A stretch of 64,000 nt of DNA, from NCBI RefSeq assembly GCF_900186975.1, contig NZ_LT906441.1, positions 1,736,001 to 1,800,000 on the forward strand, given 5' to 3'. The position numbers and the translations under genes are program-made. Under the pieces are notes generated by a model, which saw nothing but the letters and a program-made list of their open reading frames with translations, was not told the origin of the DNA and ran no database searches. This DNA comes from Cutibacterium granulosum (GTDB lineage Bacteria > Actinomycetota > Actinomycetes > Propionibacteriales > Propionibacteriaceae). Shown piece by piece: positions 37,497-51,101 of the stretch (positions are counted from its first letter, which is position 1; each line of letters begins with the position of its first letter).

Positions 37497-38568
37497 CGGC
37501 CTTGCCATCGTCCTCGATCTCGGTGAGGACAACCTCATCCTCTGGTGCCGGATCCAACCCGTCGATGACGTCCACCCGGTCCTGCGCGTCCAGCAGCCTG
37601 CCCGGGTCATGGGACTCGGCACTGGCAAACCAGCGCCGTGCCATCTTCTCATCGCCGTCGGCAAGCAGCATCTCGGCAAATGCATAGTGCAGGCGAGCAA
37701 CGGCCTCGGTGGGACCAGTCGTCGTGGTGATTGCCTCTCTCAACAGACGCCGCGCCTCGGCATGTTGACCAAGGTCTTCGCGGGCACCAGCCTTGACGAG
37801 TACCAGTTCAACCTGCTGGCTGCCGGACAGGGAGGCCTTCTCGCCGGTCTCGATGAGTTTGAGGGCGGCCAGGGGACGCCCCAGCGCACGCTCACAGTCG
37901 GCCATGACAGGCACATAGTTGTCATTGCCGGTCATACGACGCAAGGCACGGTAGTCATTGAGGGCAGACGCATAGTCACCCGCAGCATAGGCGGTGTCGG
38001 CAGCAACTTCACGTAGCACCGGCAACCTGGCAGCCCGGCGACGGGCAGCCTGGGCGTGTGCATTGGCGAGTTCGGGATTCTCGTCGATGAGCTCCGATGC
38101 CGCAACGAGATGCCCGGCAATGATGTGCGCGGTGTCGGAGGGCACGCCACGAAGCTCGGCCTTCACCGAGGCGGGCAGGGCCTTCTCATCAAAGTCGAGG
38201 GGAGCCATGGGCTCGTCGTCACGCGGTTGCAGGCCTGGGTGCAGCGGTTCTTCCTCAACCTCGTTGTCCAGACGCGAGTGACGTTGTGAGTTGGGCTGAC
38301 GATCGACGCCCTTGCGACGGTCATCACGACGCGGGCCATCCTGGCGCCGACGATCGTTGTACTGGCCTCGGTCAGGACGTCCACCAGAACGACGGCCGGG
38401 GCGAGTCTCGGCGTCACGACGATCGTCATGTGTACGGCCACGTCCTCGCGAACCGCCCTGCGGACGACCAGCAGATGAACCACCCCGATGGGGCGAGCCA
38501 CCATGACGACTGGGACGACCCCGGTCGTTGCGCCTACCGTCGGACTGGGGAGAGGAAGAATCTGACAT
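37489..38568 (-). CDS. TPR-like helical repeat protein with RGG-rich N-terminus
   Basis: The 359-residue protein begins with about 110 very Arg/Gly/Asp-rich residues (RGRPSRHGGSPHRGG, GRRSGGRPDRG) that look disordered and RNA-binding. The C-terminal ~230 residues are Ala/Leu-rich helices resembling TPR repeats (ADTAYAAGDYASALNDY, AREDLGQHAEARRLL). The position between tyrS and the HAD phosphatase matches a conserved TPR protein in Mycobacterium. Function is unknown. ATG at 38568 was chosen; the upstream frame runs into the 5S region. Confidence 0.82.
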   Translation of the reverse strand: MSDSSSPQSDGRRNDRGRPSRHGGSPHRGGSSAGRPQGGSRGRGRTHDDRRDAETRPGRRSGGRPDRGQYNDRRRQDGPRRDDRRKGVDRQPNSQRHSRLDNEVEEEPLHPGLQPRDDEPMAPLDFDEKALPASVKAELRGVPSDTAHIIAGHLVAASELIDENPELANAHAQAARRRAARLPVLREVAADTAYAAGDYASALNDYRALRRMTGNDNYVPVMADCERALGRPLAALKLIETGEKASLSGSQQVELVLVKAGAREDLGQHAEARRLLREAITTTTGPTEAVARLHYAFAEMLLADGDEKMARRWFASAESHDPGRLLDAQDRVDVIDGLDPAPEDEVVLTEIEDDGKADD

Positions 38569-38675
38569 AGCCCTATCTTCTCGCATTGGGACGCACGACA
38601 CCACTGACACCCTCCCGGGCACGTCGTCCAGGACACGGCCCGAGGAACAATCACGGTGAGAATGTCTGTACATGC

Positions 38676-38714
38676 GTTTGTGGTTCTCAGCCATACAAGC
38701 TGAGAACCACAAAC
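38676..38714 (-). terminator. rRNA operon terminator hairpin
   Basis: A perfect 15-bp inverted repeat (GTTTGTGGTTCTCAG / CTGAGAACCACAAAC) with a 9-nt loop lies 10 bp past the 5S gene. It has no U-tract, as is common for actinobacterial terminators. Confidence 0.75.
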
Positions 38715-38724
38715 AATATATAAA

Positions 38725-38842
38725 GTCCGGCAGTGTCCTACTCTCCCACCAGATCCCTCTGGCAGTACCATCAGCGTGGTAAGGCTTAACGACCGGGTTC
38801 GGAATGGGACCGGGTGTTTCCCTTACGCTATAACCACCGAAA
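38725..38842 (-). rRNA. rrf: 5S ribosomal RNA
   Basis: On the minus strand the gene reads from GGTGGTTATAGCG, through AACACCCGGTCCCATTCCGA and GGTGGGAGAGTAGG, to ACTGCCGGAC. These are the universal 5S landmarks. Exact ends are estimated to within a few bases. It is the last gene of the operon. Confidence 0.95.
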
Positions 38843-38989
38843 CATCCACAGGGCACACAACCCTGAACATGCCACACACCCAACCAAGTCAGGTGTCTTC
38901 CACACCACCGTCTCGGGTGGTGGAAGGGAGCCACATAGTGGATACGAACACACAGAAAAACTGTTTTGATCAGCAAGAAGTTGTTGTGT

Positions 38990-42062
<3,073 letters not shown>

Positions 42063-42087
42063 CAACAAACAACAAAATCACAAAACA

Positions 42088-42120
42088 AAAATGCTCGCAT
42101 CCACTATGCAGTTCTCAACC
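42088..42120 (-). promoter_or_regulatory. Spacer antitermination (boxB-boxA-like) element
   Basis: GGTTGAGAACTGCATAGTGG followed by ATGCGAGCAT on the minus strand is the conserved actinobacterial rRNA spacer element just upstream of 23S. It resembles a nut site (a GAGAACT stem and following box A). The 16S-23S spacer (42063-42296) contains no tRNA. Confidence 0.6.
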
Positions 42121-42292
42121 ACCACACGAGACACCCACCACACACACCAACGCATGCAGCCACGGCGTTCGCACATCCAGGAAACCACACCAGCCGGCGT
42201 GATACCCCAGAACCCCAACAACGTGCCCCACCACAAACGGTGACCACAGCCAACATTCCACAACAAGAACACACAACAGTGCGCCACTTGCT

Positions 42293-43823
<1,531 letters not shown>

Positions 43824-43990
43824 AAAATATCACCAACCCCACACCCAAAAGGCACAGGGCAACGGTGTCAACATGAAGAATCCAAAACACTAACCCAAAC
43901 AAACAACCAACGAAAAAACGTCAATCCGTCCATTTGAATCAATCAAAGGAATCATAATTAAAACGACACACAAAAGTGCATCTATTGACT

Positions 43991-44020
43991 ATGAAAGACA
44001 CGCTGTTGAGTTCTCAAGCA
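43991..44020 (-). promoter_or_regulatory. rRNA leader antitermination element
   Basis: TGCTTGAGAACTCAACAGCG followed by TGTCTTTC on the minus strand is the conserved leader element of actinobacterial rRNA operons, with a small GAGTTCTC-type stem and a box A-like sequence. It lies downstream of all three promoters and 170 bp before 16S. Confidence 0.65.
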
Positions 44021-44073
44021 TCACACGCGACCCGCGGAACCATCTCCCGACAACCCCTTGGGGCACCCGATCA

Positions 44074-44102
44074 AGCTTACCAGACCGAAACCCGAATGTC
44101 AA
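44074..44102 (-). promoter_or_regulatory. rRNA operon promoter P3 (proximal)
   Basis: TTGACA (44097-44102), a 17-bp spacer and TAAGCT (44074-44079) on the minus strand. The -35 box is a perfect consensus. It is nearest to the 16S gene. Confidence 0.75.
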
Positions 44103-44172
44103 ACCCGGATCCCAGCCCCAGACAATCCCACGACCATCCAGACCGGCAAACCGCCTCACGGCGACTCGACCA

Positions 44173-44201
44173 AGCTTACCAGATCAGATCACCGAAATCA
44201 A
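44173..44201 (-). promoter_or_regulatory. rRNA operon promoter P2
   Basis: TTGATT (44196-44201), a 17-bp spacer and TAAGCT (44173-44178). The -10 region (GGTAAGCTTG) is identical to that of P3, 99 bp downstream, which suggests duplication. Confidence 0.7.
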
Positions 44202-44291
44202 CCCGGCTCACATCACCAGCCACCACACCAAGCAACCCAGAAACCAATCCAGACCACCCATGCAGCCAGCCACCCTCAGGCAGCCCGTAAG

Positions 44292-44320
44292 ACTTTACCC
44301 ATCAACAATCCCCAAGTCAA
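44292..44320 (-). promoter_or_regulatory. rRNA operon promoter P1 (distal)
   Basis: TTGACT (44315-44320), a 17-bp spacer and TAAAGT (44292-44297). It is the farthest of three evenly spaced promoters. The interval 43824-44607 holds these promoters, the leader and the tyrS terminator; no gene is seen in it. Confidence 0.7.
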
Positions 44321-44474
44321 ACCCGGACCCAAGCGGCTACACACTGCAGACACACCACATCCATGGCCAACCCAAAGAAGAAAGGCAAAACCACACCCCC
44401 ACAAAACCACCCAGAAACCCCGGACAACCCCGCAAGGACTCGAAAAACAATACACACTCTCCGACCAGATGCAA

Positions 44475-44508
44475 AATCGGCCTCAGGACACTGGTCCTGA
44501 GGCCGATT
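44475..44508 (-). terminator. Intrinsic terminator after tyrS
   Basis: A 15-bp perfect stem (AATCGGCCTCAGGAC and its complement) with a 4-nt loop is followed on the minus strand by TTTTGC. It ends tyrS transcription ahead of the rRNA promoters. Confidence 0.85.
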
Positions 44509-44607
44509 CGAGATGCAGGTGACGTGGTACTCACTCAGTGTGACGAGCGACGTCCAGTGCCGTGGTGCACACCGCACCACGCATGTGACGTACTCATCTG
44601 TGACGAC

Positions 44608-45864
44608 TCATCGTTGTACCGCACCGATCGTCTTCTTGCCGCGTCGCAGGAAAGCCACCCCGCCGGGAAGGAAGTCGTCGCTGGTGAGTGGCTGATCTGC
44701 GTCAGTCACCTTGACGTTGTTGAGGTAGGCGCCCCCCTCGCGAACAGCCCGTCGGGCGGCAGACTTCGATTCCACGACACCGGCGAGAACCATGGCATCG
44801 GCAACTGTTGGCAGAGTTGGCCCCTGCAACGTCACGGCGTCGACCTCACACGCGACCGAGCCCAGGGTCGTCTCGTCCAGCTCGTAGAGTTCGGCCTTGC
44901 CGAACAGGGCCTGCGCCGCCTTCTCGGCTGCCCTCCTGGCTTCTGGACCATGCACCATGTCCGTGATGTCGTCAGCCAGTGCATGTTGGGCAGCACGTTT
45001 CCATGGTTGCTCGGCAGTCTGGCGGGCAAGGTCGTCTATCTCATCGTGCGGACGCGGGCTGAACACCTTGAGGTAGTCGATGACCTTCGCGTCCTCCGCA
45101 TTGAGGAAGAACTGGTGGAATGCGTAGGCACTGGTGAGTTCTGGGTCCACCCACACCGTTCCCGACTCCGTCTTGCCGTACTTGGTGCCATCGGCCTTGG
45201 TGAGCAGCGGAGTCACCAGTCCGTGGACGACGTCGCCGGAGGTACGCCGGATGAACTCCGCCCCGGCGGTGATGTTGCCCCACTGGTCCTGAGCACCGGT
45301 CTGGAGGGTGCATCCATAGCGCTCGTGCAGTTCCTTGAAGTCCAACGACTGCAGCAGGACGTAGCTGAACTCGCTGAACGAGATGCCTGAGTCCAGACGT
45401 CGGGCCACGACGTCCCGGGCCAGCATGCGGTTGACGGAGAAGTACTTTCCGACATCACGCAACAGGCGCAGGGCGGAGTACTCACTGGTCCAGTCGTAGT
45501 TGTTGACGACACGAGCGCCTGTCGGTCCGTCCATGTCGACGTACTTGCTCACCTGGGCCTTGAGCGATTCCACCCAACCCTCGACGACCTCGCGATCATT
45601 CATCTTGCGCTCGCCCGTCATCTTGGGATCCCCGATGAGGCCAGTTGCCCCACCGACGAGCAACAACGGATGGTGTCCATGCTCCTGCATGGCTCGAACC
45701 ACCATGAGCTGCATGAGATGACCAATGTGAAGGCTCGATGCAGTGGGGTCAAAGCCCACATAGAAGGTCACCGGCCCCTGGGCGAGATGGCCCGCAAGGG
45801 CCTGCCTGTCGGTGGAATCGGCAATCATGCCACGCCACGTGAGTTCGTCCAGGACGCTGTTCAC
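44608..45864 (-). CDS. tyrS: Tyrosyl-tRNA synthetase
   Basis: TyrS charges tRNA-Tyr. The 418-residue class I enzyme has the HIGH motif ASSLHIGHLMQL near residue 45, the KMSKS-type loop LTKADGTKYGKTESG near residue 230 and a C-terminal S4 domain (residues ~350-418). The start ATG at 45864 has AAAGGAT ahead. It stands just upstream of the rRNA operon, separated by a strong terminator. Confidence 0.96.
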   Translation of the reverse strand: MNSVLDELTWRGMIADSTDRQALAGHLAQGPVTFYVGFDPTASSLHIGHLMQLMVVRAMQEHGHHPLLLVGGATGLIGDPKMTGERKMNDREVVEGWVESLKAQVSKYVDMDGPTGARVVNNYDWTSEYSALRLLRDVGKYFSVNRMLARDVVARRLDSGISFSEFSYVLLQSLDFKELHERYGCTLQTGAQDQWGNITAGAEFIRRTSGDVVHGLVTPLLTKADGTKYGKTESGTVWVDPELTSAYAFHQFFLNAEDAKVIDYLKVFSPRPHDEIDDLARQTAEQPWKRAAQHALADDITDMVHGPEARRAAEKAAQALFGKAELYELDETTLGSVACEVDAVTLQGPTLPTVADAMVLAGVVESKSAARRAVREGGAYLNNVKVTDADQPLTSDDFLPGGVAFLRRGKKTIGAVQR

Positions 45865-45944
45865 CGGATGATCCTTTCTTCTGGCTCTCTGACCCCTTCA
45901 CCATACCGGGTCAGTTCGTCGCCCGGTGTGAGTAGGGGGTTTCG

Positions 45945-46487
45945 TCAGCTGCTCGTGGCTTCGGCGGCAAGTATCGGCGCAGGAGTTCCCGACTCCGCCA
46001 TCGAGCGGAAGGCCTCGGCCATGTCGGTGGCCCGGATGCCCGACGCGCAGATGATGACGATGGTGTCGTCACCGGCAATCGTGCCGAGAATGGCCTGCGA
46101 CCCAGCCAGATCAATTGCCGAACCAAAGTACTGGGCAGCACCGGGTGGGGTCTTGAGGACGACGAGGGACTCATTGTTGCGTACTCCGGTGCACAACTCC
46201 TTGGTGAGCCGGGCAAGGTGTTCCCAGGCCGGTGATCCAGTCGTCACATCGGAGGGGTGACTTCCCTCACGAATCGTGTAGCGCAGTTTGCCGTTCAGGT
46301 CACGCCCGCGTACCGCTCCGATCTCCACCAGGTCCCGTGACAAGGTGCCCTGGGAGACGGTCAGCCCCTCGGCTGCGAGGATCGAGGCCAGGTCCGACTG
46401 CGAGGCGACCCGTCCGCACCGTACCAATTCACGGATGCGCGCCTGACGAGCAGTTCGGGATGCCGGGGCGTGATTGTCCTGGGCCAT
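45945..46487 (-). CDS. argR: Arginine repressor ArgR
   Basis: ArgR represses arginine genes when bound to arginine. The 180-residue product has an N-terminal winged helix-turn-helix (ASQSDLASILAAEGLTVSQG, TLSRDLVEIGAV) and a C-terminal oligomerisation domain with GAAQYFGSAID and LGTIAGDDTIVIIC (the GTIAGDDT Asp pair binds arginine). GGAG lies 5 nt before the ATG at 46487. An ARG-box-like palindrome lies upstream. No arg biosynthesis genes are in the window. Confidence 0.93.
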   Translation of the reverse strand: MAQDNHAPASRTARQARIRELVRCGRVASQSDLASILAAEGLTVSQGTLSRDLVEIGAVRGRDLNGKLRYTIREGSHPSDVTTGSPAWEHLARLTKELCTGVRNNESLVVLKTPPGAAQYFGSAIDLAGSQAILGTIAGDDTIVIICASGIRATDMAEAFRSMAESGTPAPILAAEATSS

Positions 46488-46518
46488 CATCTCTCCGTGA
46501 TCGAAAACCTTCCAAAAC

Positions 46519-46535
46519 CACGAATAATTATGCAT
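46519..46535. promoter_or_regulatory. ARG box upstream of argR
   Basis: CACGAATAATTATGCAT on the plus strand closely resembles the ARG-box half-sites (TGAATAATTATTCA type). It lies about 35 bp before the argR start and touches the end of the TetR gene, which suggests autoregulation. Confidence 0.6.
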
Positions 46536-47118
46536 CGTGGGTTTTCATCACACAACTGGCACCACGGATTCCCGTCACCAGCAGTCTGACCCCGACATCG
46601 AATTCGGTCTCCTGGGCCTCGGCGTCGAAGGTGTCGATGACGTTGAGTTCGAAGAGTTGGCTACGCGCCTGCTCATCCATGACGTGCCCGACGACCAGAT
46701 GGGTGAGGGCCTGGGAGGCTGCTCGGGCGGTCTGGGAGTCGCACCCCCCACAATCCTGCAGAAAGCTGGCGAGCTGCACGCTCGGGTCGGTCGTCACCAA
46801 CCCGACCGACATGGCCGATGAGACCAACTCGGCACCGTCCCGATGCGCAAGGAGTTTCGAGCGCAGCGCATGCGCCCACCCCAGCAGTTCTCGGGCCAGC
46901 TCCCCACCATCGTCCGTAGGGGTCAACTGACCCTCCTCCCCCAGGATCTCATCGGCCATTGCAGCGAGCAGGGTCTGCTTGTTGGCGACATGCCAGTACA
47001 GCGCGCTGGCCTTGACGTCCAGCAGCTGTGCCAGCCGTCGCATCGACAGGTCCTCCAACCCGTAGTTGTCCAGGATCTCCAGACCCGCTGCGACGATGTC
47101 GTGTGTGGTGAGTGACAC
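46528..47118 (-). CDS. TetR-family regulator, probable biotin repressor BioQ
   Basis: This 196-residue protein has a TetR-type helix-turn-helix (LEDLSMRRLAQLLDVKASAL, YWHVANKQTLLAAM) and a TetR_C-like all-helical ligand domain. It is divergent from bioB, and two TGAAC-N3-GTTMA palindromes lie between them. In Corynebacterium and Mycobacterium BioQ, a TetR protein, represses bio genes through such sites. The assignment as BioQ is by context and operator. Its stop codon lies just upstream of the argR promoter. Confidence 0.75.
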   Translation of the reverse strand: MSLTTHDIVAAGLEILDNYGLEDLSMRRLAQLLDVKASALYWHVANKQTLLAAMADEILGEEGQLTPTDDGGELARELLGWAHALRSKLLAHRDGAELVSSAMSVGLVTTDPSVQLASFLQDCGGCDSQTARAASQALTHLVVGHVMDEQARSQLFELNVIDTFDAEAQETEFDVGVRLLVTGIRGASCVMKTHDA

Positions 47119-47157
47119 CGGACCCCCTCATTTGCACTGACCCAACGTGAGATAAAT

Positions 47158-47170
47158 TGAACACCGTTAA
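47158..47170. promoter_or_regulatory. BioQ-type operator 1 (bioB / tetR intergenic)
   Basis: TGAACACCGTTAA shares its first ten bases with the bioY operator. It lies 15 bp, centre to centre, from operator 2 and sits near the likely bioB -10 region (TAAATT). Confidence 0.7.
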
Positions 47171-47172
47171 GA

Positions 47173-47185
47173 TGAACGGCGTTCA
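47173..47185. promoter_or_regulatory. BioQ-type operator 2 (bioB / tetR intergenic)
   Basis: TGAACGGCGTTCA is a perfect palindrome with a 3-bp centre, 31 bp before the bioB ATG. Together with operator 1 it can control both divergent genes. Confidence 0.75.
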
Positions 47186-47215
47186 ACACGCATCGTGTAC
47201 CTCACAGGAGCTTCC

Positions 47216-48301
47216 ATGAATCTAGCTGACATGACAGCACGTGGCCTCAACGGGCAGCCCATCACCCGAGAGGAAGCGCTGAAGATCCTGCGCAGCGACG
47301 ACTCCGAGCTGCTGTCCATTGTGGCAGCTGCCGGAAAGGTCCGCCGCCATTTCTTCGACAACCGCGTACGCCTCAACTACCTCGTCAACCTCAAGAGCGG
47401 CCTGTGCCCGGAAGACTGCTTCTACTGTTCGCAGCGGCTCTCCTCCCAGGCCAACATCATGAAGTACTCCTGGGCCGACCCCGAGACCGTTCACAACGCC
47501 GTCGAGGCAGGAATCGCCGGCGGCGCACGACGCGTGTGCATGGTCGCCTCGGGCCACGGACCATCCAGCCGGGACGTGGAACGCGTCAATGCGATGGTGC
47601 GTGACGTCAAGTCGGAGCACCCCAATGTCGAGGTCTGCGTGTGCATGGGATTCGTCGACAAGGACAAGGCCGAGTCCATCAAGGAGGCCGGTGCGGATTC
47701 CTACAACCACAATGCCAACACCGCGCAGAGCAACTACCGCGACATCTGCACCACGCACACCTATGAGGAGCGCATGGAGACCGTCGACGTCCTCAAGGAG
47801 GCGGGACTCTCCCCCTGCTCGGGTGTCATCGTCGGCATGGGTGAGACCGACGAGGAACTCGTGGACGTCATCTTCGACCTGCGCAAGCACGGCGTCGACT
47901 CGGTCCCGGTGAACTTCCTGCTGCCCTTCGAGGGGACTCCGCTGGGCAACGCCCACACCACCGACAACTTCACCCCGCGGCACTGCCTGCGTGTGCTGTC
48001 CATGGTGCGTTTCATCCACCCGGACGCCGAGGTGCGTTCGGCTGCCGGTCGCGAGGTGCACATCCGTACCCTGCAGCCACTCATCTTCGAGGTGGCCAAC
48101 TCGATCTTCCTGGGCGACTACCTCACCAGTGAGGGAGCTGCGGGTGCCTCCGACCTCGCCATGATCGAGGACGCCGGATTCGTGCTCGAGGGCGGCGAGG
48201 GCCAGCCCGTGCTGGTGAGCCAGGTCCGCAAGGACCGCGAGCAGCTGCATGTCGACATCCGTCATCGCGGCATCGGGTCCCCAGAGCCGGCGAACGCCTG
48301 A
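47216..48301 (+). CDS. bioB: Biotin synthase BioB
   Basis: BioB is a radical-SAM enzyme that inserts sulfur into dethiobiotin. The 361-residue product has the 4Fe-4S motif CPEDCFYC near residue 65, then [21 protein letters not shown], the YNHNANT block, [14 protein letters not shown] and [19 protein letters not shown] before the ATG at 47216 sets the start; a GTG seven codons earlier has none. No bioA, bioD or bioF genes lie beside it. Confidence 0.96.
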   Translation: MNLADMTARGLNGQPITREEALKILRSDDSELLSIVAAAGKVRRHFFDNRVRLNYLVNLKSGLCPEDCFYCSQRLSSQANIMKYSWADPETVHNAVEAGIAGGARRVCMVASGHGPSSRDVERVNAMVRDVKSEHPNVEVCVCMGFVDKDKAESIKEAGADSYNHNANTAQSNYRDICTTHTYEERMETVDVLKEAGLSPCSGVIVGMGETDEELVDVIFDLRKHGVDSVPVNFLLPFEGTPLGNAHTTDNFTPRHCLRVLSMVRFIHPDAEVRSAAGREVHIRTLQPLIFEVANSIFLGDYLTSEGAAGASDLAMIEDAGFVLEGGEGQPVLVSQVRKDREQLHVDIRHRGIGSPEPANA

Positions 48302-48319
48302 TTCGTACTGATCCCCCAC

Positions 48320-48362
48320 CGGTCAGCCCCTCCTCGAGCCTGTTTCGGGGAGGGGCTGACCG
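48320..48362 (+). terminator. Hairpin terminator after bioB
   Basis: A 14-bp stem (CGGTCAGCCCCTCC / GGAGGGGCTGACCG) with a 15-nt loop follows the bioB stop by about 20 bp. There is no U-tract. It may also act for the convergent pheT. Confidence 0.65.
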
Positions 48363-48418
48363 TTCCCGGCTCAACCCTCCTGAGGAGAGTTCAGGGGATC
48401 GGGAGTGGAAAACCGGCG

Positions 48419-48454
48419 TCGGAACGGACGGGGCAGTCGGAACGGACTGGGCAG
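48419..48454. repeat. Two 18-bp tandem copies downstream of pheT
   Basis: TCGGAACGGACGGGGCAG is followed directly by a copy with one mismatch. It lies in the non-coding gap between bioB and pheT. Confidence 0.7.
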
Positions 48455-48548
48455 ACGGGCCCGCCGGGAACGATGGCGACGACGTGTGAGCGCCGATGGG
48501 CGTGAGCACTGATGATCGGTACTGGTGCGCCGACCATCAGTGGCAGAG

Positions 48549-51101
48549 TCACTGGGCCCGGAGTTGGGCCCCACACACCTGCTCGGCACGAGCCACGGCA
48601 GCGTCTCGTGCCTCGGCAGCCTCGGCATCGGTGAGGGTACGATCAGCTGCCCTCAGCCGCAGACTGAACGCCAAGGACTTCCTGTGCTCGCCCACCTGCT
48701 CGCCGGCGTAGACGTCGAAGAGCTCCACCGATTCCAGCAACTCCCCGCCGCCAGCGACAAGGGCCTCGCGCACCTGGGCTGCGGAGACCTCCTCGTCCAC
48801 GACGAGAGCGACGTCCTCCTTGGCCACCGGGAAGGTGGAGAGCCCCCGGATGGTGCCGCCGTCGGGGGCAGCAGCAATCAACGCGTCGAGATCCAGCTCG
48901 ACTGCGCAGGAGCGAGCCGGCAGACCAGCCTTCCGGCACACGGTGGGGTGCAACTCGCCGGCATGTCCGATGACCTGTCCTGCAACGACGAGTTCGGCAC
49001 AACGTCCCGGGTGCCACGGCATCAGGGCGGCGGAACGACGCTGCAGTTCCAGGCCAACCGCGTGACAGGCCTCCTCGGCCAGCAACACGGCATGGGTCCA
49101 GTTCACCTTGACTGCCGTGCCGTCCCAGCGATCCGGCAGCCAGTGTCCGGTGAGCAGTCCGGCCAGCATCCGCGGCTGGGCGGGCAGGGCTGCTGCGATC
49201 TCAGCGAGTTCTGCGTCGCTGGGGCGATGATCGACGGCCGGACGAGGCGCGGAAGCCTTCGCCGTGGCACGGAAGACCGTGCCGGTCTCGAAGATGGCAA
49301 GATCATCCTGGGAACGTGAGAGGTTGCGCCCGGCCGCCTCGATCAGCCCGGGCAGCAGGGTGGTGCGCAGGTAGGGATGGGTGTCGTCAAGCGGATTGGC
49401 CAACTTGACGGTGGCCCGACGAGGATCCTCGGCGTCCAGCCCGAGATGGTCGAGGTCCGCATCGCCCATGAATGGCAGCGAGATCACCTCGACGAACCCG
49501 GCACCGGCCACGGCGGCGGTCACCCGACGACGCGCCTGTTGGGCCTTGGTGAGGCCACCACCGCCAGCGGTACGCGGCAGCACCGACTCCACGGCGTCGA
49601 ATCCGCGCTTGCGAGCCACTTCCTCGACGTAGTCGAACGGATCGACGAGATCCGGGCGCCATGTGGGTGGCACCAGGGAGAGACTGTCTCCCATGGCCGT
49701 CACCGTGACCCCGGAGCGGGTGAGGATGTCGATGACCTCGTCCTTGCCGATGTTCTGGCCGAGGACACGAGACGGAAGGTCTGCGTTGATGCTCTGACGC
49801 GGCATCGCAGCGATCGTCCCGACGGCGGTGGCAGCTCCCACGGTGGCACCGCCATAGCGGACCAGCAGTTCGGCAGCACGGTTGACGGCTGGAAGGGTCG
49901 CAGCGGGGTCCACACCTCGTTCGAAACGACGGGATGCCTCCGAACCGAGCTTGTGCCGACGGTAGGTGCGAGCCACCGTCATGGCATCGAAGTGGGCACC
50001 TTCGAGAATGATGGAGCTGGACTCGGTGGACATCTCGGTGGTGGCACCGCCCATGACCCCTGCCAGGCCGATCGCACCGGAGTCGTCGGCGATGACGAGG
50101 TCATCGGGATCCAGAGTGCGCTCGACGTCGTCAAGGGTGCGCAGCTTCTCACCCTGACCAGCCTTGCGCACGACGATGGATCCGGTGACCTTGTCGGCGT
50201 CGTAGGCGTGCAGGGGCTGTCCGGACTCGAGCATGACGTAATTCGTCACGTCAATGGCGAGGCTGATCGGACGCATCCCGGCGCGGAACAACCGATCCTG
50301 GATGAATCGTGGCGTGGGTGCGGTCGCATCGAACCCTTCCAGTGGCAGGGCGACGAACCGGGAACAGGCCTCGGAGTCCAGACGTACCGGCACCGGTCCC
50401 TCGACCGCAACGGGGTCCTCCACGCAATCCTCGGAGCTGGCAGTGCCAACACCGCCGTAGATGTCGCTGAATGCCCCACCGAGAACCCCGGAAACCTCGC
50501 GAGCAATCCCGCGCATGGACATGCAGTAGCCGATGTCGGGGGTGACATCCACCTCGAGGACGTCCTCGGGAATGTCGAGAATCGTCCTGGCATCCTCACC
50601 GGGCACCAGTGCATGACCGTCGACGGAGCTGGGCAGCACGAGGATACCGGTGTGGTCCTCACCAATTCCCAGTTCGTCGACGGCACAGATCATGCCGTCG
50701 GACATGTGACCATAGGTGCGGCGGGCAGAGATCTCGAAACCGCCCGGCAGGACGGATCCGGGCAGTGAGACGACGACGAAGTCACCCACGTGGAAGTTGT
50801 GTGCACCGCAGACGATGCCACGACCCTCGACACCGTCCTCGACGTTCTTGGGATGACCCTGGGCATTGAGTGCCGGGCCGACGTCGACGCGACACCAGTT
50901 GATCGTCTTGCCGTTCTTGTGCGATTCGGGGACCATCGACAGCACCTGGCCCACGACGACCGGGCCACTCACCTCGCCACCGGCTCGCTCGATACGCTCG
51001 ACGGCAGCCGTGTGTTCGGTGAGGGTGCGTGCCACGTCGGCAGTGGTCGTGCCCTCGGGCAGCGCGATGAGCTCGCGCAGCCAGTTCATAGGTACCCTCA
51101 T
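48549..51101 (-). CDS. pheT: Phenylalanyl-tRNA synthetase beta subunit
   Basis: PheT forms the (alpha-beta)2 synthetase with PheS. The 850-residue product starts with MNWLREL, has an EMAP-type tRNA-binding domain (residues ~40-150), the B3/B4 editing domain (GMRPISLAIDVTNYVML near 280), a B5 domain and a C-terminal ferredoxin-fold anticodon-binding domain. The start ATG overlaps the pheS stop by 4 bp. Confidence 0.96.
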   Translation of the reverse strand: MRVPMNWLRELIALPEGTTTADVARTLTEHTAAVERIERAGGEVSGPVVVGQVLSMVPESHKNGKTINWCRVDVGPALNAQGHPKNVEDGVEGRGIVCGAHNFHVGDFVVVSLPGSVLPGGFEISARRTYGHMSDGMICAVDELGIGEDHTGILVLPSSVDGHALVPGEDARTILDIPEDVLEVDVTPDIGYCMSMRGIAREVSGVLGGAFSDIYGGVGTASSEDCVEDPVAVEGPVPVRLDSEACSRFVALPLEGFDATAPTPRFIQDRLFRAGMRPISLAIDVTNYVMLESGQPLHAYDADKVTGSIVVRKAGQGEKLRTLDDVERTLDPDDLVIADDSGAIGLAGVMGGATTEMSTESSSIILEGAHFDAMTVARTYRRHKLGSEASRRFERGVDPAATLPAVNRAAELLVRYGGATVGAATAVGTIAAMPRQSINADLPSRVLGQNIGKDEVIDILTRSGVTVTAMGDSLSLVPPTWRPDLVDPFDYVEEVARKRGFDAVESVLPRTAGGGGLTKAQQARRRVTAAVAGAGFVEVISLPFMGDADLDHLGLDAEDPRRATVKLANPLDDTHPYLRTTLLPGLIEAAGRNLSRSQDDLAIFETGTVFRATAKASAPRPAVDHRPSDAELAEIAAALPAQPRMLAGLLTGHWLPDRWDGTAVKVNWTHAVLLAEEACHAVGLELQRRSAALMPWHPGRCAELVVAGQVIGHAGELHPTVCRKAGLPARSCAVELDLDALIAAAPDGGTIRGLSTFPVAKEDVALVVDEEVSAAQVREALVAGGGELLESVELFDVYAGEQVGEHRKSLAFSLRLRAADRTLTDAEAAEARDAAVARAEQVCGAQLRAQ

